This document shows positions 9,043 to 17,017 of a stretch of DNA of 64,000 nucleotides, one piece after another. A program made the translations under genes and the position numbers. Origin of the DNA: Planctomycetaceae bacterium (lineage in GTDB: Bacteria; Planctomycetota; Planctomycetia; Planctomycetales; Planctomycetaceae); assembly GCA_020426325.1 (NCBI GenBank), contig JAGQQG010000023.1:1-64000 (forward strand), in the 5' to 3' direction. The notes beneath the pieces are model-generated. The model did not search any database, was not told the DNA's origin, and saw nothing but the letters and a program-made list of their open reading frames with translations. How positions within the stretch are numbered: position 1 is the stretch's first letter; the number at the start of each line of letters is the position of its first letter.

Positions 9043-10046
9043 GTGTACTGGTGACGGGAGCAACGGGGTTTCTTGGTCAGCGTCTGGTACGACTTCTGCG
9101 TGAAGACGGCGTGCAAGTCCGCTGTCTGGTCCGCCCTTCGAGTGATCTCCAATCGTTGCGGCAGTCCGTGGGTGAGGTCCTTTGGAACGGTGTTGATGTT
9201 GTGTCGACCGAACTGATGGACAGTGACCGCTGCCGCGACGCGATGATGGGGTGCAGCATCGTCTATCACGTGGCTGCCGGACTGAGTGGGAGCACGTCGA
9301 CGCTGTTTCTGAGTTCAGTCGTTCCAACACGCGGCCTGCTGCGAGCGGCTTCCGAAGCGGGAGTGCAACGGTTTGTGCTCGTGAGTTCGCTCGGAGTGTA
9401 TGGCACACAAGCGATGCAATCCGGGTCAATCCTTGATGAACGATCACCTGTCGATCCGCATCCGCATCTTCGCGATCCCTACACCTACAGCAAGCTGATG
9501 CAGGAGCGTGCTGCTTGGGAAGTGCAGCAGGAGACAGGGTTGCCACTAGTCATCGTCAGGCCCGGTGTGATCATCGGTCCAGGTCGAGGAGTGCTCAGTG
9601 CTCGTGTCGGACTTCAGCTTGGACCGCTAATGGTACGCATGGGTGGGACACAACATCTTCCTTATATCTATGTCGACAACTGTGCGGCTGCAGTCCGGCA
9701 GGCCGGTTTGGCTGAAGGCGTTGATGGAGAGGTGTTCAACGCGATTGACGATGATCTGCCGACGGCGAAAGAGTTGCTTCGCATGTGTCGGCGTGCTGGT
9801 CATCGGGTGAAGTCAGTCTGGATTCCTCGGCCACTCATTCAACCCATGGCTGCGACATACGACTGGTATCACCGCTGGTCACGCGGACAACTTCCCGGAG
9901 TGCTCACTCCGTATCGCACTGCCAGCATCTGGAAACCCTTGAAGTACACAAACCAGAAGGCGAAATCCCAGTTGGGATGGCAGCCCTCTATCTCATTCGA
10001 CGAGGCATTTCATCGCTCGCTTCCCTCTCACGGAGCGGATGCCTAG
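9039..10046 (+). CDS. NAD-dependent epimerase/dehydratase (extended SDR)
   Basis: A 335-residue extended short-chain dehydrogenase. The N-terminal cofactor motif TGATGFLG sits at about residues 6-13, the strand-end VSSLGVYG region carries the catalytic serine, and the active-site YxxxK is seen in YTYSK. I chose the ATG at 9039 because it overlaps the stop of the preceding gene (ATGA) and begins exactly at the Rossmann strand (MSVLVTGATG); an open frame further upstream only shadows the preceding gene. It probably epimerises or dehydrates a nucleotide sugar for the locus. Confidence 0.88.
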   Translation: MSVLVTGATGFLGQRLVRLLREDGVQVRCLVRPSSDLQSLRQSVGEVLWNGVDVVSTELMDSDRCRDAMMGCSIVYHVAAGLSGSTSTLFLSSVVPTRGLLRAASEAGVQRFVLVSSLGVYGTQAMQSGSILDERSPVDPHPHLRDPYTYSKLMQERAAWEVQQETGLPLVIVRPGVIIGPGRGVLSARVGLQLGPLMVRMGGTQHLPYIYVDNCAAAVRQAGLAEGVDGEVFNAIDDDLPTAKELLRMCRRAGHRVKSVWIPRPLIQPMAATYDWYHRWSRGQLPGVLTPYRTASIWKPLKYTNQKAKSQLGWQPSISFDEAFHRSLPSHGADA

Positions 10047-10049
10047 GCG

Positions 10050-11273
10050 ATGAACATCCTGTTTCTCAGCACCGTGTTTCCCGATGATGCAGAGCCATCA
10101 CGGGGAACGTACAACCTCGAGTTGTGCCGGGCGCTGGCAGAGGATCATGACGTCCGAGTCGTCTCACCACGAGGCTGGACAGAAGCATTGCCGCGGACGT
10201 TCACGGGGCGGAAGTATCACTCTGAGAAAGTTCTTCGAGACACCAACATCAGGGCAGCCTATCCGACCTATTGGTATCCACCAAGATTTTGCCGCGAGCA
10301 ATATGGTGACTTCCTGTGGAGGTCATCACGTCGGGCGGTCAGGGAACTCTGCTGTGATGCTACACCGGACGCGGTGTTGAGTTACTGGGCACATCCCGAT
10401 GGCGAAGCGGGGCTTCACGCGGCCCGAGCGCATGGTGTGCCGAGTGCGGTGATTGTGGGCGGATCAGATGTGCTGCTGTTGCCCAGGTGTCCGAATCGAG
10501 GCGAACGAGTCCGACGTGTGCTGACGGAATCGGATGCCGTCATCACTGTGAGTGACGGGCTGCGCGAGAAGGTGATTCAACTGGGAGTTGACGCAGGGCA
10601 GGTTCACACCGTCATACAGGGGATCAACACGAAACAGTTCCATAACACTGACCGCGCCGCAGCACGCGCCCGACTGGCTCAACAGCATGCTCCTGTTGGT
10701 CAGAAGCAAGCGATCCTGCTCTGGGTGGGGCGCATGGTTGAGGTGAAGCGGCTGGATGTACTGATTAATGCTGTTTCTGCCCTGAAAGAACGAGAACGCG
10801 ACTTTGTGCTCTGCCTCGTGGGTGATGGTCCCTTGCGGAGTGCGACCGAGTCATTGGTCAAGGAGCGGGGACTCGTCCATCATGTGTTGTTTGCGGGAGC
10901 CGTTCCACCGGTGTCTCTTGGTGACTGGTATCGGACGGCCGATGTGACGGTTCTGTCCAGCGAGTCGGAAGGACTGCCGAATGTGCTGCGGGAGTCGCTT
11001 GCCTGTGGGACTCCCTTTGTGTCAACCAACGTCGGCAGCATTGCGGAGATCGCTGATGAGCGATATGCGGTGCTCGTCCCACCAAACGATGCCCATGCAC
11101 TTGCGAGTGGGATCGATGAAGTGTTGAAAGGGACACATGCGGTTCATGCCCGTGAGTACGTGCCTCGCACATGGGAAGAAATGGCAGAGGATGTTGCGAA
11201 CCTCTTCCAACAGAGCGACACTCGGCCGGATTCCGCCAATGCTCGGGAAGGAGTAACGTGCGATGTCGGTTGA
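10050..11273 (+). CDS. Glycosyltransferase family 4 protein
   Basis: A 407-residue GT-B glycosyltransferase. It begins MNILFLSTVFP, the usual first strand of GT4 enzymes, with an acceptor-side PSRGTYNLEL loop. The donor domain shows LWVGRMVEVKRLDVL, LVGDGPL, SESEGLPNVLRESLACGTPFV (EX7E) and VGSIAEI. It starts three bases after the stop of the epimerase and its own 3' end overlaps the next gene by 11 bases, so it sits in the same transcript. The sugar specificity is not readable. Confidence 0.93.
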   Translation: MNILFLSTVFPDDAEPSRGTYNLELCRALAEDHDVRVVSPRGWTEALPRTFTGRKYHSEKVLRDTNIRAAYPTYWYPPRFCREQYGDFLWRSSRRAVRELCCDATPDAVLSYWAHPDGEAGLHAARAHGVPSAVIVGGSDVLLLPRCPNRGERVRRVLTESDAVITVSDGLREKVIQLGVDAGQVHTVIQGINTKQFHNTDRAAARARLAQQHAPVGQKQAILLWVGRMVEVKRLDVLINAVSALKERERDFVLCLVGDGPLRSATESLVKERGLVHHVLFAGAVPPVSLGDWYRTADVTVLSSESEGLPNVLRESLACGTPFVSTNVGSIAEIADERYAVLVPPNDAHALASGIDEVLKGTHAVHAREYVPRTWEEMAEDVANLFQQSDTRPDSANAREGVTCDVG

Positions 11274-12708
11274 GTCACGATCGCCACGCGCCCTGTTCGT
11301 CGCATACCTCTTTCCTCCTGTCGGAGGGGTCGGGGTGCTGCGGGTGACAAAGTTTGTGAAGTACCTGCCGGAGTTCGGTTGGAATTCGTCTGTCCTCACC
11401 GTCTCGAATCCATCGGTACCGCTATTCGATGAGAGTCTGCTGAACGACATTCCTGAGGACACGCTGATTCGCAAGGCCCGCACGCTCGAACCGGACTACG
11501 CACATAAGGTGTCCACGACACCGACGGCAGGTTCCGCGTCACGCCTCTCAGGTTGGAAATCTCACGTAAAGACTAGCGCAAAGTGGCTCGCCAAAGCCGT
11601 CCTGCAACCGGAGGCACAAATTCTGTGGTATCCGGCAGCGGTGAAGGCAGGTGTGCAACTGTTGCACGAAGTGCCCCATGATGTGATCGTCGCGACGGGT
11701 CCGCCGTTCACCAATCTGCTTGTTGGTGCAGCCCTCAGCCGCAAGACGGGCGTGCCTCTCATCCTCGACTATCGGGATGAGTGGGTCATCAACAGCGAAT
11801 ACCTCGAGAACCGCCTGACCGGCAACATGGCCCGCTGGTTGCAGAAACAAATGCAGTCGAGGGCCGATCGCGCCGCTTCCGCTATCCTCGCCACCACTCC
11901 CTCCAGTGCCTCAGCCATTCATCAGCTTGCCGAACGGGCTTGCAGTCGGGCGATTACAACCCACATCTACAACGGGTTCGATCCGGAAGACTTCTCAAAA
12001 GCGAACACGAGTCTCGCTCGCGAAGACTACGGCTCAGGCACGGATCTGTTTCGTATTTCGTTCGCAGGGACGATGTGGAACCTGACGTCGATCGAGCCCT
12101 TCGTAAAGGGAGTTCGTCGGTTGTGTGAACGATCGCCCCACTTGGCGGAGCGACTGGAGATTGTCCTCGCGGGACGACGAGCCGCCGGTCAGGAAGAGAT
12201 GATCGATCTACTCAATGGACTCCCCGTGCGGACAGTGAGACTGGGATACCTGGAACATGCAGAGGTCACGCGGTTGATGATGACCTCGGACTCGCTGCTG
12301 CTCCTACTCAGCGACTTGCCTCATGCTGATCGCGTGATCTCCTCGAAGGTGTTTGAATACATGGCTGCCAAACGGCCCGTGTTTGCGGTCACACCCGAAG
12401 GCGATCAATGCGATGTCCTGCGTGAGCATCCCGGAGCGACCATCTGTCAGCCGTCCGACGTCGACGGGATCGCCAATGCTTTGGCAGACCGCATTGAAGA
12501 ACACCGAGTCGGGGCTGTGCCTGACGGTCTCACCTGGGACTTCTCACAGTTCGACCGAAAAACACAGGCCGGGCAACTGGCTCGATTGATGGAAACCGTT
12601 AGTAGTCGCCAAAGCCATTCGGAGCGTTCGATCGTTCAAAGTTCAGGTGTGTACCGCCGTGCAGACATGGAACTCTCGCAGCACGATCGCAGCGAGGTGT
12701 CGAAATGA
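11263..12708 (+). CDS. Glycosyltransferase (GT4-like)
   Basis: A 481-residue GT-B type protein. The N-terminus shows the pattern YLFPPVGGVGVLRVTKFVKYL, which is common in a GT4-like subgroup associated with exopolysaccharide clusters. The C-terminal half has a donor-binding pattern (SFAGTMW, LGYLEHAEV, SSKVFEYMAAKRPVFAV) in which the GT4 glutamate motif is weaker than in its two neighbours. It overlaps the preceding gene by 11 bases and the following deacetylase by four (ATGA), so all three are probably translated in series. The last 40 residues are polar and not recognisable. Confidence 0.85.
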   Translation: MSVESRSPRALFVAYLFPPVGGVGVLRVTKFVKYLPEFGWNSSVLTVSNPSVPLFDESLLNDIPEDTLIRKARTLEPDYAHKVSTTPTAGSASRLSGWKSHVKTSAKWLAKAVLQPEAQILWYPAAVKAGVQLLHEVPHDVIVATGPPFTNLLVGAALSRKTGVPLILDYRDEWVINSEYLENRLTGNMARWLQKQMQSRADRAASAILATTPSSASAIHQLAERACSRAITTHIYNGFDPEDFSKANTSLAREDYGSGTDLFRISFAGTMWNLTSIEPFVKGVRRLCERSPHLAERLEIVLAGRRAAGQEEMIDLLNGLPVRTVRLGYLEHAEVTRLMMTSDSLLLLLSDLPHADRVISSKVFEYMAAKRPVFAVTPEGDQCDVLREHPGATICQPSDVDGIANALADRIEEHRVGAVPDGLTWDFSQFDRKTQAGQLARLMETVSSRQSHSERSIVQSSGVYRRADMELSQHDRSEVSK

Positions 12709-13430
12709 GCGTCGCCCGGCAGCTCGTGAAGAAGATCATGGCAGGTGTGTTGCCACGTGACCGCTTCCTCGTGAGTGGACAGGGATTGAGTGCATCCGTA
12801 GACAGTGAGAACTCAACCCTCAAGGAGATCGCGATCACCTTCGACGACGGTCCTCATCCGGAGTGGACGCCCGATGTGCTGGACGCGCTGGCGGAGGCTG
12901 GCTGGAAGGGGACGTTCTTCGTCATCGGCGAGCGGGCAGCTGAACTTCCGCACCTTATTCAGCGAATTGTGGTTGAGGGACACGCGATCGGAAATCACAC
13001 CTACACGCACTCCGATCCGAAGCAGACGAGCACTGCCAAGTTTCAGGAAGAGGTCCGAAGGACGGACAAGTTGCTGAATGAACTCACCGGTGTACGAACT
13101 GTTCTGATGCGGCCTCCTAAGGGACATCTCACCCCCGGCAAGTTCCGTGAACTTTGGCGCGGCGGCCAGTCCATCGTGCTATGGAATGTTGATCCGCAGG
13201 ACTTCTCAATGTCCGACGAAGCAGCCCCTATGAGTTGGTCGCACTCGTATGTCGCTGAGCATGGGGATGTGATTCTGCTTCACGATCGCTTGCCCTATGC
13301 GGGGGCGGTTGTGCGAGCCCTGTCGGGTGCGCAGCAGGAGCAAATCCGTTCTGTGGCGATTACGAATTGGTTGCCCGGGACGCAACGCACCATCCCAGTT
13401 CCCCCGGGAGTTACGGCGGTTAGCAGATGA
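12705..13430 (+). CDS. Polysaccharide deacetylase family protein (CE4/NodB)
   Basis: A 241-residue CE4 esterase with the full set of motifs: TFDDGP at residues 45-50 (catalytic base and metal aspartate), H98 and H102 in GNHTYTH (metal ligands), RPPKGH and, near the end, ILLHD. It should remove N- or O-acetyl groups from glycans with a divalent metal. There is no clear signal peptide; the N-terminus is basic and weakly amphipathic, so it may act in the cytoplasm or at the inner membrane. ATGA overlaps on both sides tie it to the glycosyltransferase and the second deacetylase. Confidence 0.92.
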   Translation: MSVARQLVKKIMAGVLPRDRFLVSGQGLSASVDSENSTLKEIAITFDDGPHPEWTPDVLDALAEAGWKGTFFVIGERAAELPHLIQRIVVEGHAIGNHTYTHSDPKQTSTAKFQEEVRRTDKLLNELTGVRTVLMRPPKGHLTPGKFRELWRGGQSIVLWNVDPQDFSMSDEAAPMSWSHSYVAEHGDVILLHDRLPYAGAVVRALSGAQQEQIRSVAITNWLPGTQRTIPVPPGVTAVSR

Positions 13431-14308
13431 GCAACCTTGCAACCTCACCGAACAACGTCCAAGTTGTCGGGCTGATGTATCACAACGTTTGCACGAATCG
13501 TGGTGCAGATGGAGGATTCCCAGGATTTGAGGCGCTCAGTCCATCGATCACCTGCTATTTCGTTGATGAGGTAACATTCGAGCGGCACTGCCAACTGATC
13601 GCGTCCAGCGAGAGAGCCATCAATTTCGATCAACTCAATAATCCGAATTCCGAAGATTCGGTATTCAATCCGCGAGTTCTGCTGACGTTCGACGACGGCT
13701 GGCGGGGAACCGTAGACGTTGGGGGACCGGTCTTAGAAAAGCACGGTCTGCATGGCCTGTTGTTTGTGACGACGGACCTCATTGGGCATCCTGATTTCGT
13801 GAGCCTCGAGACACTTCGTCAGGGTGATCTGCCGTTCAGCGTTGGATCACACGGAATGTCGCATCGGCTATTGGCTGAACTGTCGGATGCGGATGTCGAA
13901 CAGGAGCTCGCTGGGTCGAAGTCCCTGCTGGAGGATATCCTGGGGAAAGAAGTTGACAGTCTAGCATATCCGGGTGGTTCGTACGATGGCCGAGTTCAGG
14001 AGATTGCCCGGAATGTGGGCTATCGGTGGATCTTCACATCCAAACCGCACGTCTCGCAGGGGACATCAGATCGCCTGCAGATGGGACGTCTCGCGGTGAA
14101 GTCGAACACCTCTGACGAGATGATTGCACGATGGCTGTGTGGAGACGTTCGTAGAGAGCAGACACGGGAAATAGTGCTCTCAGCGGCCAAGCGAGTGATG
14201 GGACGCCGCTTCTATCGTTCGATTCGAACTCGATTGTTGTCGGAACAACGAGGACAACTTGAGATGACGGACCTCTCCGACCAGTTTCTTCCGGCACAGG
14301 TGAAGTAG
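13427..14308 (+). CDS. Second polysaccharide deacetylase family protein (CE4-like)
   Basis: A 293-residue protein with NodB-like motifs: LTFDDG at about residues 86-91, SHGMSH with H142 and H146, and LAYPGGSYD as the third motif. An N-terminal VVGLMYHNV segment is typical of the PgaB/IcaB-like branch that works on extracellular polysaccharides. No membrane anchor is visible. It begins at an ATG overlapping the preceding stop (ATGA) and ends two bases before the next gene. Two neighbouring deacetylases of different branches suggest that the polymer carries N-acetylated sugars modified at two sites or stages. Confidence 0.9.
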   Translation: MSNLATSPNNVQVVGLMYHNVCTNRGADGGFPGFEALSPSITCYFVDEVTFERHCQLIASSERAINFDQLNNPNSEDSVFNPRVLLTFDDGWRGTVDVGGPVLEKHGLHGLLFVTTDLIGHPDFVSLETLRQGDLPFSVGSHGMSHRLLAELSDADVEQELAGSKSLLEDILGKEVDSLAYPGGSYDGRVQEIARNVGYRWIFTSKPHVSQGTSDRLQMGRLAVKSNTSDEMIARWLCGDVRREQTREIVLSAAKRVMGRRFYRSIRTRLLSEQRGQLEMTDLSDQFLPAQVK

Positions 14309-14310
14309 CG

Positions 14311-15495
14311 ATGGCCCCGACAATTCTCATTGTTCTCATGGTGCTCTCCGGGCTGATCTTGGTCGTAGCGATAGTTGCCGTCCGGGAGTTTCGAGAACGC
14401 GATCTACAACATTGGGGATTGCCTTACCTCTTTCCAAATGAAACTTCAGGTCGAATTGGGGAAACTGTCTCCTCGAACGAACTGGTCGATGTGTTCATCG
14501 CGATCTGTGATCACTACGAACCGGAATTCGGCAGGCCCACGAAAGAGGTCTCGATTCAAAGGGTCGATCGCTGGGTGGAGGATTATCCCCGGTTGTTCGA
14601 CGGGTTTCGTGACTCGGACGGTCGACCGCCTCAGCACACGTACTTCTTCCCTCAGGATGAATACGCTCCGGAGTATTTGGACCGTCTGGCGGAAGTTTGT
14701 GCGGCAGGCTACGGCGATGTGGAGATTCATCTGCACCACGATGCGGATACTCCGGAGACTTTGCGAGAGAAACTCGACTCCTTCAAAGAAACCCTACACG
14801 ACCGGCATGGCCTGTTGCGTCGTGATCCGCTCTCGGGAGAGATCGTGTACGGGTTCATTCACGGCAACTGGGCGCTGTGCAACTCGCGGCTGGACGGTCG
14901 CTGGTGCGGGGTTGATCAGGAACTGACCGTCCTGATGGAGACCGGATGTTACGCGGACTTCACGATGCCGTCGGCGCCCAGCGATACCCAGACGGCAACC
15001 ATGAACTCGATCTATTATGCGAAGGACCTTCCCGGTCAGCGAAAGTCGCATGACACGGGCCTCCGCGCGGCTGTCGGCCAGCAAGCTCCGGAAGACCATC
15101 TGCTGATGATTCAGGGACCGTTACTGTTCGACTGGAAGCGACGAAAGTTCGGCCTGATTCCTCGCATTGAAAACGGGGACATTCACAAAGGCCAACCCGC
15201 GACGTGGCAGCGGATGCAGGTCTGGCTGAAGGCGGGAGTACACGTTGCTGGTCGACCGAACTGGAAGTTCGTGAAGCTGTTCACACATGGATGCAACGAC
15301 GGGAATCTGGAAACAATGTTCGGGCCAGAAATGCAGGCCTTTCACAGCGACCTCGCGAGACACGCTGCTGCCGACAGCCGGTTCCGCTATCACTACGTGA
15401 CCGCTTGGGAAATGGCCCAACTTGTCCATCAGGCGGAGGCCGGTGTATTAACGCCGTGTCTCTCAGGAGAAGTCGCTCAGCTGGTGAGGTCATAG
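14311..15495 (+). CDS. Membrane-anchored polysaccharide-deacetylase-like protein (divergent)
   Basis: A 394-residue protein with one N-terminal hydrophobic segment (about residues 4-24), so probably anchored with the domain outside the cytoplasm. The body shows spaced acidic and histidine motifs reminiscent of a CE4 fold but not canonical: ICDHYEPEFG (64-73), FFPQDEY (112-118), EIHLHHDAD (138-146), FIHGNWAL and FTHGCND. I infer a metal-dependent carbohydrate-active enzyme. It starts two bases after the second deacetylase, so it is part of the same operon and probably modifies or trims the same polymer. A precise family name is not secure. Confidence 0.7.
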   Translation: MAPTILIVLMVLSGLILVVAIVAVREFRERDLQHWGLPYLFPNETSGRIGETVSSNELVDVFIAICDHYEPEFGRPTKEVSIQRVDRWVEDYPRLFDGFRDSDGRPPQHTYFFPQDEYAPEYLDRLAEVCAAGYGDVEIHLHHDADTPETLREKLDSFKETLHDRHGLLRRDPLSGEIVYGFIHGNWALCNSRLDGRWCGVDQELTVLMETGCYADFTMPSAPSDTQTATMNSIYYAKDLPGQRKSHDTGLRAAVGQQAPEDHLLMIQGPLLFDWKRRKFGLIPRIENGDIHKGQPATWQRMQVWLKAGVHVAGRPNWKFVKLFTHGCNDGNLETMFGPEMQAFHSDLARHAAADSRFRYHYVTAWEMAQLVHQAEAGVLTPCLSGEVAQLVRS

Positions 15496-15623
15496 GGCGA
15501 ATACTCTCATATCGGGATCGACCCTCGACCGGCGAACAGGTCTCCACGGTTTGCCGCTAATCTGCTACGGTCTGAAGCATTCGGACTGATATCCCCGACG
15601 ACTTGCCCATATCAACGTCACCC

Positions 15624-16727
15624 ATGACGTCACCGCCCCAACAAGACACATCTGTTCCGGTGCCATCGAATCAGAAAGGCCCGACGCCAAGCATCACTCG
15701 ACTGGCGGGCAAGTTTGTTGTGGCAGCTTCACTGGTCGATCTGGTCGCAGTGCTCGCATTGCTGGTGTTGCTCTGTGTGGTTTCAGAGAATTGGTGGCCG
15801 AGCCTGGCTTTGACGTATCTTCCTCGTGTCCTGTATCTGTTGCCTCCGCTCTTTCTCATGATCGCAGCTGCAATCGTGAGGCGACGTTGGATCTGGATCA
15901 ATCTGTTTTCGCTGCTGCTGGTGGTGGGGCCAATCATGGGACTGCGTCTGCCCATCTCCGGGTTGAACGGAGGCAGTGGAGCAGGGGAATTGCTGACGAT
16001 CGTCTCCTGCAACATTCAGGGAGGTGGTCGAGATCTCACAAAGATTCTCGCCGAATTGGAGGAGATTCAGCCGGACGTCGTGGTGTTGCAGGAGGCGAAT
16101 GACGGCATCAAGACTATAATGCCCTTCTTTGAGGGTTGGTCACAGGTGCACAAAGGGGAGTACTTCGTCGCTTCTCGCTTTCCCGTCAAGCTGAGAGATA
16201 TCTGCCGGGCTGAGGCGTTCCGACGCGCGACTGCCATTCTCTGTGAAGTCGACGGTCCAGATGGCCCGTTCCTGATCTGTGACGTGCATCTCACGACTGC
16301 CCGATTTGGATTATCGAACTTGCGGCTCCATTCGATGGCGACAGGGGTCGGTCTTGACGAGTTGATCGGCAGGCAGGATCTGAGAGCTATGGAGGCGCTC
16401 GAAACTCGATCGTTCGCTTCTCAGGATGGTTTCAAGACACCGCTGCTCGCTATGGGAGACTTCAATACGCCTTCATCCAGCAGCTTGTTTCAGACTCATT
16501 GGGGTGATCTCAGCAGTGCCTTTGATGTGGCAGGCTTCGGGTACGGATATACGTCCCCCTGCAGCGATCACGGGCATTGGCCATCCAACACGCCCTGGCT
16601 GCGGATCGATCACATCCTCTGCAGTCGACAGTGGACTGTCGAACGTTGCTGGATCGGCACTTCGGATGGTTCCGACCACCGCCTGATCGCTGCCAAAATG
16701 CGCATGCAGCCCGCTCAATCGTTGTGA
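15624..16727 (+). CDS. Membrane-bound endonuclease/exonuclease/phosphatase (EEP) family protein
   Basis: A 367-residue protein with about three hydrophobic segments in the first 120 residues, then an EEP catalytic domain: SCNIQGGG (asparagine), VVLQEAND (metal glutamate), MGDFNTP, IDHILCSR and GSDHRLI (catalytic histidine). Family members hydrolyse phosphodiesters in DNA, inositol phosphates or lipids. Because the domain follows membrane segments and sits at the end of a polysaccharide operon, a phospholipid or lipid-linked glycan substrate is more likely than DNA; this is inference. I use ATG 15624; a TTG 21 bases upstream is possible. About 128 bases separate it from the preceding gene. Confidence 0.82.
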   Translation: MTSPPQQDTSVPVPSNQKGPTPSITRLAGKFVVAASLVDLVAVLALLVLLCVVSENWWPSLALTYLPRVLYLLPPLFLMIAAAIVRRRWIWINLFSLLLVVGPIMGLRLPISGLNGGSGAGELLTIVSCNIQGGGRDLTKILAELEEIQPDVVVLQEANDGIKTIMPFFEGWSQVHKGEYFVASRFPVKLRDICRAEAFRRATAILCEVDGPDGPFLICDVHLTTARFGLSNLRLHSMATGVGLDELIGRQDLRAMEALETRSFASQDGFKTPLLAMGDFNTPSSSSLFQTHWGDLSSAFDVAGFGYGYTSPCSDHGHWPSNTPWLRIDHILCSRQWTVERCWIGTSDGSDHRLIAAKMRMQPAQSL

Positions 16728-17017
16728 CTACCGACCTCGCATCGTGCGGTCACGCGGCTTTTCCCGATCCTGACGATTGCTCGGTTTGACGATCGGTTTC
16801 GCGTTGCAGGTTTGTCCTGTTTCCTTTTCGCAGCACGGCCATCTGCGCGTTAAAGTTTTTTATCAACATGGGTTGATCTGCGCGCGGATTCATCGTGCGA
16901 GGCATCTGGACGCGTTTTGCCTTGTAAAGTAGAGCAACAACCAAGTTGCCGCCCGCGTATCAGTCCTTTGAGGGCCTGACTCATCAGGCAGGGACGACTA
17001 GCTCCGAGGAATCATCC
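16728..17017. promoter_or_regulatory. Leader region of the tyrosine autokinase gene
   Basis: No gene is seen in this stretch. A direct repeat ATCTGCGCG occurs at 16841-16849 and 16876-16884 (35-base period). A perfect six-base hairpin, ATCAAC (16862-16867) and GTTGAT (16872-16877), overlaps the second copy. These could be operator half-sites or a structured leader. I could not pair convincing -35 and -10 boxes, but the gap suggests that the kinase has its own promoter. Confidence 0.35.
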
